This document shows, in pieces, positions 27,921 to 37,865 of a stretch of DNA of 64,000 bases. Below the pieces are notes generated by a model. It did no database searches. It was not told the DNA's origin and worked only from the letters and a program-made list of their open reading frames with translations. Made by a program: the position numbers and the translations under genes. Numbering within the stretch: the stretch's first letter is position 1; each line of letters opens with the position of its first letter. Origin of the DNA: Chitinophagaceae bacterium (lineage in GTDB: Bacteria; Bacteroidota; Bacteroidia; Chitinophagales; Chitinophagaceae); contig JAFKGR010000020.1 in assembly GCA_017307735.1 (NCBI GenBank), positions 1-64,000 on the forward strand, given 5' to 3'.

Positions 27921-29165
27921 TTATTGCGGAAGCAATACCTTGTCAATTACATAATAGACACCATTGACAGCAGTGTTGTTCATGGAAACCGCATTTGCTG
28001 GTGCACCACTATATGGCTGGCCTCCCGGCGGGAAAGTTCCCATGCCTGTAAACGTAACTTTGAAAAAAGGAAATGAAGGGCTAACCATTGCGGAACTTAC
28101 AAGAATACCCGGATGAATACTAACTGATGAATTTACCATTGTCGGATAAAATGTAGGTGTTAAAGCAAAATTATTGCTGAATACCCTGATACTCGGTTGA
28201 TATGCACCGGAACTATTTGAGGCAAGTAAATGATATGCCAGAATTCCTCTCACCGTTGACGCAGTCAGAACACTAAACAAATCTGGATTGCTAAATACAG
28301 CCGGTGATGAGGCTATGTTTATAGCCTGTGTCATTGCAGTAGTTGAATCCAATCCCAATCCGGAAAGGTAAGCAAAAACAGATCCTGTGATCAGTTGCTG
28401 AAAGGCTGCGTTATTGGGCACCAGGACTGTCATATTTGTTACAGCATATCCGAGCAGAAAATCAAAACTATTCAATCCGGTTTGGCCGCTGTCACCTCTT
28501 GCAATAGCCGCTTTAAAATAAGACAAATTAGGGTCGCTGTAAATCGCGTCTTTTAAAACTTTAGTTGGTGGGGCCACGATTGCAGCAGTCTTATGAAGTA
28601 CTCCATTGATATAAGCAATATCCGGAGAAACCACCGGAATATTATTTATCCAAAATCCGTTTACCGTAGATGGGAAAGTTGTCATTTCAAGCTTGACGGG
28701 TGTCCCCGGCAATGTGCCGATATTCAATGACGTGGGCAATTGCATATTCGGAAATGCAGAATTTATTCCGGATTTGGAATATTGAATTCCGGGAACGATG
28801 GAATATTGTACAATTCCGCCAAGAGTGGCAACTGGCAATGAATTGACAACGGCAAGGGAGGGAATTCCCGAATTGCGGAATGCATTATTATCAGGAGCAA
28901 ATACAGTAATCACACTGTTGGGATTACTTAACAGAGAGATCATTCCCGACTTGGTTGCTGCAGCGAGATAAAAGCTAAATGATGTATCTGAAGTGATACC
29001 CTGACCGATGGTCTGTGTGGCACCCGGATTGGCTGTAGTATAATTTATCGGTTGAGGTTGAGGCAATGATTTATTGCATGAACTTACAAAAGCAATCATC
29101 ATTGCCGCAAGCATTAAATTACCGAAACGCAGGGAACAAATATTAGTATGTTTCATAATTTTCAT
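27921..29165 (-). CDS. lipoprotein with two fasciclin (FAS1) domains
   Basis: A 414-residue lipoprotein with lipobox VSSC (Cys30 from the first ATG, or Cys27 if the ATG at 29156 is used). Two FAS1 domains follow, at about 60-195 and 210-410. Each contains the FAPDNNAF or VPNNAAFQ box of the first conserved region, and each ends with a GVYYVIDKVLLP-type second region (VLHKTAAIV in the first domain). FAS1 domains mediate adhesion to polymers or other surface molecules. The gene starts 11 bases after the TonB-dependent receptor stop and shares its terminator, so the two are one operon. This suggests a surface partner of the receptor, analogous to SusD-type proteins (inference). Confidence 0.85.
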   Translation of the reverse strand: MKIMKHTNICSLRFGNLMLAAMMIAFVSSCNKSLPQPQPINYTTANPGATQTIGQGITSDTSFSFYLAAATKSGMISLLSNPNSVITVFAPDNNAFRNSGIPSLAVVNSLPVATLGGIVQYSIVPGIQYSKSGINSAFPNMQLPTSLNIGTLPGTPVKLEMTTFPSTVNGFWINNIPVVSPDIAYINGVLHKTAAIVAPPTKVLKDAIYSDPNLSYFKAAIARGDSGQTGLNSFDFLLGYAVTNMTVLVPNNAAFQQLITGSVFAYLSGLGLDSTTAMTQAINIASSPAVFSNPDLFSVLTASTVRGILAYHLLASNSSGAYQPSIRVFSNNFALTPTFYPTMVNSSVSIHPGILVSSAMVSPSFPFFKVTFTGMGTFPPGGQPYSGAPANAVSMNNTAVNGVYYVIDKVLLPQ

Positions 29166-29176
29166 TTTAATGATTA

Positions 29177-31942
29177 TTAGAAAATGTTATAACCTACACC
29201 AACATAATACAATCCACCAATCGTCGCATTTCCAAATCCGTTCCGATAATATTGATTGAGAATATTGGTACCGCCTATTTTCAACAGAATTTTCTCTTTC
29301 GGCAATTTGTAACTGAATTGAGCATCCAGTGTGTTAAATGCCGGGATATCTCCTGTTGCAAAATCACTTTCATAAAACACTTTGTCCTGCCATCTGTAAA
29401 CGATATTGAATGCATATCTGTGTTCGAATCCAAATCCTGTATTTGAAAATGACAACCCTGCCCTCACTTTCGGTGCATTGAAATCTGCCAGGAATCCTTC
29501 GGGAACATTTTTCAAATCATCCCCCGATGTGGTGGCACCGATAGTGAAGTTCTTTGGCAACATATAAGTCAGGCTCAATCCGAAACCGTAGGTCTTCACA
29601 TCTTCCGAAACGTTTTGAGGTATTGCATAAGTGGTAACCAAAGCCGGATTGCTCAGGTTAGCCTGCACCGTGGCAGGATTTGTAAATACACTCGGATCTC
29701 CATTTACAGATTGGGCATACACCGGCCGTGTAATGAAATCTTTATAAATTCCATAATATCCGTAAAGGTCAATCAGCAAACGTTTTTCTGCCAACAATCC
29801 TTTATATCCTCCTTCAAAAGAATTTACTGTTTCAGCCTTGAACTTACTCAATTTGACCGGCGTAGCATGCCCACTCAACAAGGCATTGTCCACCAAATAC
29901 ACCGGATTGGTATCAAGGTGATAAAATTTGGTAAAGCTTTCCACGCCGCCAATCAGTGCTGTTCCTCCTCCAACACGAAGGTTGATATACTGTTGCTGTG
30001 TACTTCCAAAACGATAGGCTTGCTGGTATGAAAAACGCAGGTTGTTGTCCTGGGCAACTTTAATCACCAAAGACACTCTCGGTGTAAACCTGCCGGAAAA
30101 ATTTTCATTTTTATCATATCTGCCACTTGCAATCAACGTAAGCCTGTCATTAGCAAATTTTCTGGTGGCCTGAATGTAGGCGCCAAATTCATTAATAGGT
30201 ATTGTACCCGTTGAATCTGCAAACAATGTCCCTTCTGAATTCAGAACAAATCTTTTGTAATCACCTCCAATCAATATGTTGGCAACAGAAGCCGTATGCT
30301 GTGAAAGATCGTATTGCCCTTCTGCCACATACAAATCTGTTCTGTCAACAAACAATCCTCCGCCTTTTGAAATTGGGATACTTCTCACTTTATTAAAAAG
30401 AGATTTGAACTGATCAGAACCCGGATCGGGCCTTCCCTGATCTGCAATCCCGCGTGCTGTATTATTTGCATCAATATATGATTGTCCGGCGATAATTGCA
30501 TTCAGGAATGCCATTCCATATTGAGCATACCAGCCGTTTGATCCGCCACTGGGTTTCCACAATTCATTTGTCAATCGTGTGGTAACTGTTGCATTAAATG
30601 ATTGTCCGGCATTTTCCTGGGTTGTATAAGCTCTGAGGAACCAATTCGGATTTATGAGTTCTGCTTTGTATTGTCCGATTTTCAAATTCAGCAAAGAATA
30701 TCTGTCGCTTCCGGTATAAACCGTATTACCTGTTCCGAAATAACCAACCAGGTTAAAAGCTGTTTTTTGGGTCACTTTATAACTGATCATTCCACTCATC
30801 TTCGCATTCAGCGTATTCGGATTTAAAATATCACTTTCTTTATAACCTGTTCTCGAAACCGGTATGGATGTGGGGAGCGAATTAATATAAGGAGCGTAAA
30901 AAGGAGCTGCAGCAGCCAATGGTTTCAACACGTTTGACATGATATCGGCGGTTGTTTCATCTCCATAAACATTGACACCGTCATAATTCGGATCTGTACT
31001 TCTGGTTCCGGGAATCAATTTACCTGTCGTACCGGTACGGCTGTAATTACGGTAGTCGTTGGCCACCCAGTCTTTCGCCTGAATCAACTCACCGGTAATT
31101 TTGAAAGCGAATCTGTCGCTCACTTTCTTTGCCCACCTGAAGCTCCAGTCATAATAAGCAGACGGGCGCCTGTCGGGATTATTTACATTCATTAATCCAT
31201 TCTTCATGTCAAAAGAAAATCCCTGAAACTTAAATGGATCTTTACTGGTAATTATCAAAGCTCCGTTCATACCTCCCGGCCCATAAAGTGCAGAAGATGC
31301 TCCGGGCAATAATTCAACCCTGTCAACATCCAGTTGTGTAACACCGATTACACTTCCCACAGAGAAGTTAAGACCGGGCGCCTGGTTGTCCATTCCATCC
31401 ATAATCTGATTTAATCTCAGATTTCCACTTCCATTAAAACCTCTTGTACTCGGAGAAGAAAATGTCAGGGATGCATTTACCATATCCACTCCAGGTAAAT
31501 TCCCGACCATATCATAATAGGAAGGTGTCGCGCTGTTGGCAATTTGCTTCTCATTAATTGTTTCAATGGTAACAGGCGACTCCATGATCCTTGACGGCAT
31601 ACGCGTTGCTGATACAACAATATCCTGACCGAGAATCGAAGCGGGTGTCAGTACCACGTCAATTTTCTGAGCCGCACTGCTGACCACTCTTTTTTGTGGT
31701 TCAAATCCGATAGAAGAAAAATTCAAAGTAACCGGAAATGATTGCTGGACTTTTAAAGTAAAATTTCCATTATCATCTGTAAATGTTCCTTCACCAGATC
31801 CACTTACAGTAACGGATACTGCCGGTACCGGCAATGCTGTACTTGCATTTGTGACAGTTCCATGTATTATCTGCTGAGAGAATACAGGGGAAATTATTAA
31901 GCACAAAATGAAAGAAAGAATAGTTAATAATCCTTTTCTCAT
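29177..31942 (-). CDS. TonB-dependent receptor with carboxypeptidase-regulatory-like domain
   Basis: A 921-residue outer-membrane receptor. A signal peptide covers about 1-22 (PVFSQ). A CarboxypepD_reg-like beta domain is at 24-105. A plug domain at about 115-235 begins with the VVSATRMPSRIMESPVTIETI segment and includes the SSALYGPGGMNGAL box. A 22-strand-type beta barrel follows and ends with an aromatic residue, as required for outer-membrane insertion (YYVGVGYNIF). It is too short and lacks the long SusC extension, so I call it a general TonB-dependent receptor rather than SusC. The ligand is unknown. It is co-transcribed with the fasciclin lipoprotein. Confidence 0.92.
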   Translation of the reverse strand: MRKGLLTILSFILCLIISPVFSQQIIHGTVTNASTALPVPAVSVTVSGSGEGTFTDDNGNFTLKVQQSFPVTLNFSSIGFEPQKRVVSSAAQKIDVVLTPASILGQDIVVSATRMPSRIMESPVTIETINEKQIANSATPSYYDMVGNLPGVDMVNASLTFSSPSTRGFNGSGNLRLNQIMDGMDNQAPGLNFSVGSVIGVTQLDVDRVELLPGASSALYGPGGMNGALIITSKDPFKFQGFSFDMKNGLMNVNNPDRRPSAYYDWSFRWAKKVSDRFAFKITGELIQAKDWVANDYRNYSRTGTTGKLIPGTRSTDPNYDGVNVYGDETTADIMSNVLKPLAAAAPFYAPYINSLPTSIPVSRTGYKESDILNPNTLNAKMSGMISYKVTQKTAFNLVGYFGTGNTVYTGSDRYSLLNLKIGQYKAELINPNWFLRAYTTQENAGQSFNATVTTRLTNELWKPSGGSNGWYAQYGMAFLNAIIAGQSYIDANNTARGIADQGRPDPGSDQFKSLFNKVRSIPISKGGGLFVDRTDLYVAEGQYDLSQHTASVANILIGGDYKRFVLNSEGTLFADSTGTIPINEFGAYIQATRKFANDRLTLIASGRYDKNENFSGRFTPRVSLVIKVAQDNNLRFSYQQAYRFGSTQQQYINLRVGGGTALIGGVESFTKFYHLDTNPVYLVDNALLSGHATPVKLSKFKAETVNSFEGGYKGLLAEKRLLIDLYGYYGIYKDFITRPVYAQSVNGDPSVFTNPATVQANLSNPALVTTYAIPQNVSEDVKTYGFGLSLTYMLPKNFTIGATTSGDDLKNVPEGFLADFNAPKVRAGLSFSNTGFGFEHRYAFNIVYRWQDKVFYESDFATGDIPAFNTLDAQFSYKLPKEKILLKIGGTNILNQYYRNGFGNATIGGLYYVGVGYNIF

Positions 31943-32112
31943 AACTTAAATTTTTGGTGAGTTCATGGCAATATAGGTTGTTTATCAAATAAAAAGCACA
32001 TTTTGTTTATATTTTTTTAACCAAATATGTACAATCAGGCGTGAGTTAGTTTTTATCTACCGCCCTGATTATTTAATTGTCGATATTTGCTGTCACACTA
32101 TATTTAAAATTA

Positions 32113-33042
32113 ATGCATACAGAATCTATTATTAATCAGGTTGGTGCCTACCATGGCAAGGTCAGGGACGTTTATTTTCTGAAGAATAACTTAGTGGTGA
32201 TGATAGCAAGTAACCGCATCAGTGCCTTCGATGTCATTCTTCCCAAACCCATCCCTTACAAAGGACAGATATTAACTCAGATTGCAACTTTCATGTTGCA
32301 GTTAACCAAGGATGTTTGCCCGAATTGGCTATTGGATCAGCCGGCGCCTAACGTCTCACTCGGATTAAGTTGCCAACCGGTCAAACTGGAAATGGTTATC
32401 CGCGGGAACCTGTCAGGCCATGCGTGGCGTACCTATCAGGAAGGTGGAAGGATTTTATGCGGAGTAAACCTGCCGGAAGGTTTAAAAGAAAATGATTTTT
32501 TACCCAATCCCATCATTACGCCGAGCACCAAAGCTGCAGAAGGGCATGATGAAGATATCAGTCGCGAAGAAATTCTTTCGAGAAATATAATTTCGGAAGA
32601 AGATTATGTCGTTCTTGAAAAATACACGTATGCACTTTTTGAAAAGGGAAAAGAATATGCCGCTTCACGTGGATTGATCCTGGCCGATACCAAATATGAA
32701 TTTGGAAAGTACAACGGGAAAATTTATCTGATTGATGAAGTACATACGCCTGATAGTTCACGGTATTTTTATGCAGATGGCTTCGAAGAAAATCAGCAAA
32801 AAGGGACAAGGCAAAAACAACTCAGCAAAGAATTTGTAAGGGAATGGCTGGTGGAAAATAATTTTATGGGTAAGAAAGGGCAACAGGTTCCTGAAATGCC
32901 TGACGAAAGAATTCAGTCTATCCATAAACGTTATGTTGAACTTTACGAAACTCTTTTGGGCAAAACTTTTGTTCCTGAAGATGTTTCAGAATCAGAAACC
33001 ATTGAAAGGATTAATCAGGCTATTCAAAGATTTTCCAAATAA
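32113..33042 (+). CDS. purC: phosphoribosylaminoimidazole-succinocarboxamide synthase
   Basis: A 309-residue SAICAR synthetase. It catalyses step 8 of purine biosynthesis, joining aspartate to CAIR with ATP. The N-terminus has GKVRDVYFL near 15-23 and SNRISAFDVILP near 31-42. Later come the EMVIRGNLSGHAWR motif, the substrate-binding SREEI segment, LADTKYEFG, and DEVHTPDSSRYF with the catalytic region. I set the start at the ATG at 32113 because it gives the family N-terminus; the frame also has a TTG 36 bases earlier. The gene is monocistronic and convergent with clpB. Confidence 0.94.
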   Translation: MHTESIINQVGAYHGKVRDVYFLKNNLVVMIASNRISAFDVILPKPIPYKGQILTQIATFMLQLTKDVCPNWLLDQPAPNVSLGLSCQPVKLEMVIRGNLSGHAWRTYQEGGRILCGVNLPEGLKENDFLPNPIITPSTKAAEGHDEDISREEILSRNIISEEDYVVLEKYTYALFEKGKEYAASRGLILADTKYEFGKYNGKIYLIDEVHTPDSSRYFYADGFEENQQKGTRQKQLSKEFVREWLVENNFMGKKGQQVPEMPDERIQSIHKRYVELYETLLGKTFVPEDVSESETIERINQAIQRFSK

Positions 33043-33082
33043 AAAAATGAGGTTGCTTTAAAACAGGCAACCTCATCTTCAT
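33040..33082. terminator. bidirectional terminator between purC and clpB
   Basis: A perfect 10-base stem, ATGAGGTTGC with GCAACCTCAT, lies at 33047-33056 and 33067-33076. Its A-rich left side and T-rich right side serve both convergent genes. Confidence 0.85.
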
Positions 33083-33100
33083 TTTCAGTTCTCTTTGGGA

Positions 33101-35716
33101 TTATACAACTTCATCCTGCACTTTCTCATTTCTGAATACAACCGTTCCGTCAAATACATCCACCACCACAGGTTTGGTTTTATCTATACTCCCTTCAATT
33201 AACTTTTTACTCAGTTTATTGACAATTTGTTTTTGAATCAGCCGTTTTAATGGTCTTGCGCCAAACTGAGGATCAAATCCATTATCCACGAGATAATCCA
33301 GTGTATATTCTGTAAACTCAAGATTTACTCCGTTCCGCGTCAACTGTTGTTTCAATTCATTTAGCTGAATCCGGATAATTTCCCTGATCTCCGGTTTGAG
33401 AAGGGGCTGGAACATAATTATTTCATCAATCCTGTTCAAAAATTCAGGTTGCAATGTATCGCGAAGAAGTGTCATCACCTCAGCCTTTGTACTTTCCACG
33501 ATTTCTTCGCGGTTCTTGCTGGTGATATTATTAAAATTATTCTGGATAATGCTGCTTCCAAGATTGCTCGTCATAATTATGATGGTATTCTTGAAGTTCA
33601 CCGTCCTGCCTTTGTTATCCGTCAATCTGCCATCATCAAGTACCTGCAACAAAATATTGAATACATCCGGATGGGCTTTTTCAATTTCATCCAGTAAAAT
33701 CACACTGTAAGGTTTACGTCTGACAGCTTCCGTCAATTGACCGCCTTCTTCATATCCCACATATCCGGGAGGTGCACCTACCAGCCTGCTGACACTGTGT
33801 TTTTCCTGATATTCACTCATATCAATCCGGGTCATCATGCTGTCGTCATCAAAAAGATATTCCGCAAGTGCTTTCGCCAGTTCAGTTTTACCCACTCCCG
33901 TCGGACCCATAAAAATGAAAGAGCCAATCGGTTTATCAGGATCATGCAATCCGGCGCTGCTCCGGCGTACGGCATCAGCCACAGCTTCAATGGCTTCATC
34001 CTGGCCCACTACCCTCTTATGCAACTCGTCTTCCAAATGCAAAAGTTTGTCTTTCTCGGTTTGCATCATCTTGGCAACCGGTATTCCGGTCGACCTTGAA
34101 ACACTTTCTGCTATATCTTCCGCATCGACATCTTCCTTAAGCAATCTCCGGTCGCTGCTCTGAGCCAGTTCTTCTGAATAATTTTCAATTAATTTTTCCT
34201 GTTCCTTCAACTTACCATAACGGATCTCGGCCACCTTCCCATAATCGCCCTCGCGTTCGGCCCGTTCGGCAGCTTGTTTCAAATTTTCCATTTCAGCTTT
34301 GGCATTCTGAACCTTTTCCACCAATTCTTTTTCTTGTTGCCATTTAGCTTTGAAGGTATCGCGCTCCACAGCTAAGTTGGAAATTTCTGTATTCAACTGC
34401 TTCAATTCTTCTTCATCATTTTCTCTTTTGAGTGCTTCACGTTCAATTTCAAGTTGCCTTACCTGACGTTCGAGTTTATCCAGTTCTTCCGGCATGCTGT
34501 TCATTTCAAGCCGCAACTTTGCTGCACTTTCGTCTATCAAATCAATTGCTTTATCCGGCAAGAACCGGTCTGTAATATATCTGTGAGAAAGTTCAACTGC
34601 AGCAATGATAGCTTCATCCTTAATTCTTACATGATGGTAGGTTTCATAGCGGTCTTTCAATCCTCTCAGGATTGAAATGGCATCTTCCACATTGGGTTCG
34701 TCAATCATTACACGCTGAAACCTCCTTTCAAGTGCTTTATCTTTTTCGAAAAATTTCTGATATTCATTCAGTGTTGTTGCACCAATAGCTCTCAAATCAC
34801 CTCGTGCCAATGCAGGTTTCAAAATATTAGCCGCATCCATAGCTCCTTCACCACCTCCGGCGCCCACCAAGGTATGGATTTCATCAATGAACAAAACAAT
34901 TTCACCTCCGCTGTCAGAAACTTCTTTGATGACGGATTTCAATCTTTCCTCAAATTCGCCTTTGTATTTTGCACCCGCAATCAGCAGGCCCATATCCAGG
35001 GCAAAAATCACTTTCGACTTCAGGTTTTCCGGAACATCTCCGCTGATAATTCTTCCGGCAAGGCCTTCGACAATAGCGGTTTTTCCGACACCTGGTTCAC
35101 CTACCAAAATCGGATTATTCTTTGTTCTCCTGCTCAGGATATGCAAGGTCCTGCGGATTTCTTCATCTCTTCCGATTACCGGATCCAGTTTATTATTTCG
35201 TGCAAGTTCATTCAGGTTTCTTGCATATTTGTTCAATGCATTAAACTGCATATCGGAGGTTTGCGTATTTCCTGTTGCACCTTTTTTAAGATCCTTTATT
35301 GCGATAATTAAATCTTTTTCATTTAACCCCGCATCTTTCAAAATGGAGGCAGAATCATCATTTCCCTGAAGGATGCCTAACAGCAAATGTTCAACGCTGA
35401 CGAATTCATCTCCGAAAGTTTTCAAAGAAGCCGTCGCCCGAAGTATTGCATTGTTCATATCCCTGCTGATCATCTGCGCCGGTTCTCCGTTCCCCATTTT
35501 GGGTAGCTTATTGATTACTTCATCCAGCTTGGTCTCTACAAACTTGATATTGATATTGTTCTTTTTCAATAAATAACCTATCGGACTGTCTTCGTCTTCG
35601 ACCAAAACCTTTAATAAATGGCTTGTCTCAATGTTCGGGTTCTGTTGGTTAAAAGCCATTTGCTGCGCTTTCTGCAACACCTCCTGTGATTTGATTGTCA
35701 GATTGTTCGGATTCAT
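33101..35716 (-). CDS. clpB: ATP-dependent disaggregase ClpB
   Basis: An 871-residue Hsp100 protein with the full ClpB plan: N-domain at 1-145, first AAA+ domain with Walker A GEPGVGKT at 206-213, the M-domain coiled coil at about 400-520, and second AAA+ domain with Walker A GPTGVGKTE near 610 and the DEIEKAHPDVF Walker B box. It lacks the ClpP-binding tripeptide loop, as expected for a disaggregase. It frees aggregated proteins with DnaK and DnaJ. It is transcribed alone, with a near-consensus -7 element (AATCTTTG on the minus strand) close upstream. No sigma-32-like or CIRCE site was recognised. Confidence 0.95.
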   Translation of the reverse strand: MNPNNLTIKSQEVLQKAQQMAFNQQNPNIETSHLLKVLVEDEDSPIGYLLKKNNINIKFVETKLDEVINKLPKMGNGEPAQMISRDMNNAILRATASLKTFGDEFVSVEHLLLGILQGNDDSASILKDAGLNEKDLIIAIKDLKKGATGNTQTSDMQFNALNKYARNLNELARNNKLDPVIGRDEEIRRTLHILSRRTKNNPILVGEPGVGKTAIVEGLAGRIISGDVPENLKSKVIFALDMGLLIAGAKYKGEFEERLKSVIKEVSDSGGEIVLFIDEIHTLVGAGGGEGAMDAANILKPALARGDLRAIGATTLNEYQKFFEKDKALERRFQRVMIDEPNVEDAISILRGLKDRYETYHHVRIKDEAIIAAVELSHRYITDRFLPDKAIDLIDESAAKLRLEMNSMPEELDKLERQVRQLEIEREALKRENDEEELKQLNTEISNLAVERDTFKAKWQQEKELVEKVQNAKAEMENLKQAAERAEREGDYGKVAEIRYGKLKEQEKLIENYSEELAQSSDRRLLKEDVDAEDIAESVSRSTGIPVAKMMQTEKDKLLHLEDELHKRVVGQDEAIEAVADAVRRSSAGLHDPDKPIGSFIFMGPTGVGKTELAKALAEYLFDDDSMMTRIDMSEYQEKHSVSRLVGAPPGYVGYEEGGQLTEAVRRKPYSVILLDEIEKAHPDVFNILLQVLDDGRLTDNKGRTVNFKNTIIIMTSNLGSSIIQNNFNNITSKNREEIVESTKAEVMTLLRDTLQPEFLNRIDEIIMFQPLLKPEIREIIRIQLNELKQQLTRNGVNLEFTEYTLDYLVDNGFDPQFGARPLKRLIQKQIVNKLSKKLIEGSIDKTKPVVVDVFDGTVVFRNEKVQDEVV

Positions 35717-35926
35717 AAAATAAATTTGAAAAACTCAAAAAAGCACCTCAAAGATTAATCCAAGATAACAGGAGGATAAGTTAAAGAAATTTTGTCGCAA
35801 TTCTTTTAAAGATTATGACGCAAATTCAGGTCAGCAAAGTATTTCCTGAAATTTTTTCATATCTTTTTAATCCGGGCCTCGTATCTGTCAACCCTACTTA
35901 TTAACTTTACCATCAACCTTTTCGGC

Positions 35927-36352
35927 ATGAAACCATTTTCTATTTTATTTTTTGTGATGTTGATGGGTATTGCACCGGGGAGCAGGGCTGGTATTGGCAC
36001 ACCCGATTTACCTTCGGACACCGTACATCTGAAAAAGCTGATGAAACAAATGGGCGACTACAATATATTTGAAATTCCCGGTTCGCTGCCTCATTCAACT
36101 GTTCAGACTGAAAGGTCAGAAAAAATGGCAAAGGAACTTTCACCATACGATCTGATGAAAATTTGTATGGAAAACTCAAATCCCATTGTCAGGTTATATG
36201 CATTCATGAACCTTGCCAACCGTATGGATAATATTCCGATTGAAATTGTTCAAAAATTTAATAACGACAGTACCCTGATTAACTTCAAAAATCCGAGAGG
36301 TGAAATAAAAAAAGTACCCCTTTATCAAATAGCCAACGGTTTCCTGAAATAA
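35927..36352 (+). CDS. small exported protein of unknown function
   Basis: A 141-residue protein with a signal peptide at about 1-21. The mature part is helical, with a region SPYDLMKICMENSNPIVRLYAFMNLANRM that looks like a HEAT-like helical pair. It ends 33 bases before the ABC permease gene, so it may be co-transcribed with the exporter. A TAACTTTA element with one mismatch to the -7 consensus lies about 20 bases upstream of the start. No family was recognised. Confidence 0.6.
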   Translation: MKPFSILFFVMLMGIAPGSRAGIGTPDLPSDTVHLKKLMKQMGDYNIFEIPGSLPHSTVQTERSEKMAKELSPYDLMKICMENSNPIVRLYAFMNLANRMDNIPIEIVQKFNNDSTLINFKNPRGEIKKVPLYQIANGFLK

Positions 36353-36385
36353 ATTACAGGATAGCACTCAAACAAAACCATTTGC

Positions 36386-37861
36386 ATGTATAAAATTTTC
36401 CTTCATCATCAGTTACTCGAATTCTGGCGTGGCCGGAATAAAGCATCGGGAATCATCACCAAAGTACTGATGATTTTTATTATTCTTTATTTTCTTCTCG
36501 TAGCCATAGGATTGGGGTTTTTTATGAAGAGTTTTCTTACCAAACTTTTTCCGGGAAAAGATCCTGTCCTGGTTTTTAACGGTTTTATCCTTTATTATTT
36601 CCTTGCAGATTTTTTGATGAGAGTGCAATTGCAGGAATTACCCACTTTGAGTGTGAAGCCCTATCTCACGGTCAATCTTTCCAAAAAAACCATTATTAAA
36701 TTTCTAAATCTCAGATCGTTTTTTACATTTTTTAATTTATTGCCCATTTTTATTTTCTTACCGTTTGTATTTATTTCCATTGCACCCATTTCAGGATCAC
36801 TTAGTGCAATGGCCTACACCCTGATCGTTCTTTCACTGGCAATATTTAATAATTTTCTGATTTTATACATAAAACGAAAAGCCGGAAGCAACGGATTCAT
36901 CATTCTGTTTGGCGTTGCAGCTATGCTGATACTTGCCGCACTCGATTATTTCAATATAATTTCAATCTCTCACATTTCCGGTTTATTATTCTCTTATATC
37001 AGCCACCACCCTCTCTGGTCTTTAATATTTATTTTACTTCCTGTCTCAATCGTAGGTATCAATTCAAAATACCTAAGAAATAATCTTTACCTGGAGGAAA
37101 TATCAAAAAAAGAAGTAGCCAAAGTGTCCACGGATTATCCTTTTTTAAACCGGTTTGGACATACAGGGCGATTGGTTGCGCTGGAATTGAAACTCATTCT
37201 CCGCCACAAGAGAAGCAAGTCTGCTTTGACCATGAGTTTTCTTTTTGTTTTATACGGTTTACTTTTTTATAAAAAACAATTGATCGATAAAAACTCTTTC
37301 GGAAGTCTTCTTTTCGCTGCCATTTTTATGACCGGGATTTTTCAGATCGTTTATGGACAGTTTATGTATGCATGGCAAAGCAGCCACTTTGATGGGCTGT
37401 TGACTTCTCCTGTTACAGCGAAAGATTTTCTGAGAGCAAAATTTCTGATGTTTACACTGGCGGCAACACTGGTTACCATGGTCACCTTTTTTTATGGATT
37501 CATCAGTTGGAAATTAATCCTGCTCCATTTGTGTGTTTATCTGTACAATATCGGATTCGGCACCGTCATCGTTTTATACTTTGCATGCTACAATCGAAAG
37601 AGGCTCGATTTGACCAAAGCCGCAAGCTTCAATTGGCAGGGAGTTGGAGCAAGTCAATGGTTGTTGGGAATCCCATTATTGCTTATGCCATTTTTAATTT
37701 ATCTCCCTTTTGGAATTTATGATTTGCCTTTCTGGGGAATTATTTCGATTGGATTGTTTGGCCTGATTACCCTCGCTATGCGGGAAATATGGCTGAATCT
37801 TTTGACCAGATTATTTATTAAACAACGATACAAAATAGCGGAAGGATTCCGCGAACACTGA
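36386..37861 (+). CDS. DUF5687-family ABC transporter permease
   Basis: A 491-residue membrane protein with about ten hydrophobic segments, the first near 28-47. The length, the N-terminal FLHHQLLEFWRG start and the companion ATPase fit DUF5687 permeases, which are specific to Bacteroidota. These are ABC-2-like exporters with an unknown cargo. The ATPase gene follows four bases later, so the pair is translationally coupled. Confidence 0.83.
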   Translation: MYKIFLHHQLLEFWRGRNKASGIITKVLMIFIILYFLLVAIGLGFFMKSFLTKLFPGKDPVLVFNGFILYYFLADFLMRVQLQELPTLSVKPYLTVNLSKKTIIKFLNLRSFFTFFNLLPIFIFLPFVFISIAPISGSLSAMAYTLIVLSLAIFNNFLILYIKRKAGSNGFIILFGVAAMLILAALDYFNIISISHISGLLFSYISHHPLWSLIFILLPVSIVGINSKYLRNNLYLEEISKKEVAKVSTDYPFLNRFGHTGRLVALELKLILRHKRSKSALTMSFLFVLYGLLFYKKQLIDKNSFGSLLFAAIFMTGIFQIVYGQFMYAWQSSHFDGLLTSPVTAKDFLRAKFLMFTLAATLVTMVTFFYGFISWKLILLHLCVYLYNIGFGTVIVLYFACYNRKRLDLTKAASFNWQGVGASQWLLGIPLLLMPFLIYLPFGIYDLPFWGIISIGLFGLITLAMREIWLNLLTRLFIKQRYKIAEGFREH

Positions 37862-37865
37862 CAAC

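Noticed and set aside
29177..31942. SusC/SusD polysaccharide utilisation locus
   Set aside because: The receptor is shorter than SusC, and the partner is a fasciclin lipoprotein, not SusD. No linked glycoside hydrolase or sensor genes are adjacent.
34887..35369. 160-codon plus-strand frame inside clpB
   Set aside because: Antisense shadow of a conserved AAA+ region; no independent start signal or domain.
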